DNA from: CAVTSA01 sp963737225
GTDB lineage: Bacteria > Chloroflexota > Dormibacteria > Dormibacterales > Dormibacteraceae
Assembly (NCBI GenBank): GCA_963737225.1
Contig: CAVTSA010000005.1
Location: forward strand, 1 to 64,000
Length of the DNA: 64,000 nucleotides
Direction of reading: 5' to 3'
Shown: positions 63,323 to 64,000 of the stretch, one piece after another
How positions within the stretch are numbered: position 1 is the first letter of the stretch
How the letters are laid out: every line of letters begins with the position of its first letter
Made by a program: the position numbers and the translations under genes
The notes under the pieces: generated by a model
Databases searched by the model: none
What the model was told of the DNA's origin: nothing
Seen by the model: the letters and a program-made list of their open reading frames with translations, nothing else

Positions 63323-64000
63323 CGGACCCTCCTTTTGGTTCCGAACGTCCCTAGTCGTGGGGTCGACACCCTTCCGGTGGCGCGGCCCCCTCGATGCACG
63401 GTACGTGCAGTCCCATGAACAGGGCATTAACGCGAGGTCCGCGTTACATCGGATTTGCCCCATACGCGCGGCGGAGATGGATTCGGCGTGGCGGCATCAG
63501 GCCTCGAACTCGAGGGCAAGCCCGCGTCTCGGTCGCCTGCGCATCATCAAGCGAATCCGCTTTAAGGCCCGTATCGGGGACTCAGGACTGCTCGGACCCA
63601 GAGCCGAGCACCGATTGAATTGCAAGTTGACATGGCAGGCGACGCCTCGTAGTCCGATCTGCAGAAACCGACCGGCATCCGACGGCCGCACGCTGGCGGC
63701 ACGCCCGAATCGCACCGGCGTGAGGCGGTAGAGGGGCTTGCCTACGCCACTAAACTGCTGAATTCGCGACTCGTGGCGCCACGATAGAGTTACCCCAATA
63801 ACGGTTTTCGAGTTCTCGGAAGCAGGGCCGGACGGTGCTGCTCAGGGCCGCGCCGAATGGAGAGTCGTCCGTCTGGCGTGGCCTCGTGCGGTTCAGGTAG
63901 GCCGGTCCGGGAGTCGCGTGCAACACGGATGCAACACGAGCGCGCGCGGTACGGGTTGGCGTCAGGCGTTCCACCCTGCCGGCCATAGCCGAACCGCGAC
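63323..64000. other. Gene-poor right end
   Basis: About 680 bases with no confidently supported gene; short frames on both strands lack recognisable features. Nothing resembling a tRNA or integrase start could be established. Confidence 0.4.

Noticed and set aside
1..64000. CRISPR array or other short regularly spaced repeats
   Set aside because: No repeated unit with regular spacing was seen.

Overview
The window is high-GC DNA (about two thirds G+C by eye) from a soil-type bacterium of the Actinomycetota/Chloroflexota kind. The pointers are an F420-type nitroreductase-fold oxidoreductase, a mycothiol-transferase-type DinB protein, a SARP regulator, two giant LuxR (LAL) ATPase regulators, a GAP/Sap-type membrane protein, GTG starts and dense GTGA/ATGA overlaps. 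A phylum cannot be fixed without a marker gene; no rRNA, tRNA or CRISPR array was seen.

Layout. 0.2-1.8 kb: an IS1380 transposase remnant fused to the 3' half of a KimA-like permease and a PRC-barrel gene, a second copy of the intact pair at 6.7-8.3 kb. 1.8-6.3 kb: a minus-strand cluster read TetR > ClC channel > F420-type oxidoreductase > DinB protein > SRPBCC protein, with a palindromic operator upstream. 8.3-12.3 kb: a Cys-type arylsulfatase with two frameshifts, next to remnants of a formylglycine-generating enzyme, a type II NADH dehydrogenase and a SnoaL-like protein. 12.4-28.5 kb: a minus-strand conjugation/DNA-transfer module. Its order TcpC, TcpD, TcpE, VirB4, VirB6, NTF2-like protein, cell-wall hydrolase is that of Tn916/ICEBs1-type elements. 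Upstream lie an FtsK-type coupling ATPase, HU, a RusA-like resolvase, a HerA-like ATPase and a terminase-like pair (small HTH subunit plus an ATPase-only large subunit). No relaxase or integrase is visible.

28.5-31.4 kb holds truncated or small genes (GAP protein, lipoprotein, CYTH-like protein, ISL3 remnant). 31.8-48.6 kb is mostly intact chromosomal-type genes: an alpha/beta hydrolase-glycosyltransferase fusion, a methyltransferase, a LAL regulator, an MFS exporter, a CGNR protein, a GT4 glycosyltransferase, a desaturase, a SARP regulator, an Hsp20 and a pseudo-receiver regulator. 48.6-53.4 kb is eroded DNA: cupin, resolvase and nucleotidyltransferase remnants, a complete IS1595-family element, and a second Hsp20. 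53.5-63.3 kb carries a second LAL regulator, a MacB/FtsX-type ABC pair, a PIG-V-like mannosyltransferase split by an IS630-family element, and a secreted amidase that lacks a zinc ligand.

Single-base frameshifts are concentrated in the 12.4-25.4 kb module (about a dozen). The large genes between 31.8 and 48.6 kb have none. This unevenness suggests recent decay of a mobile module, although local consensus errors cannot be excluded from sequence alone.
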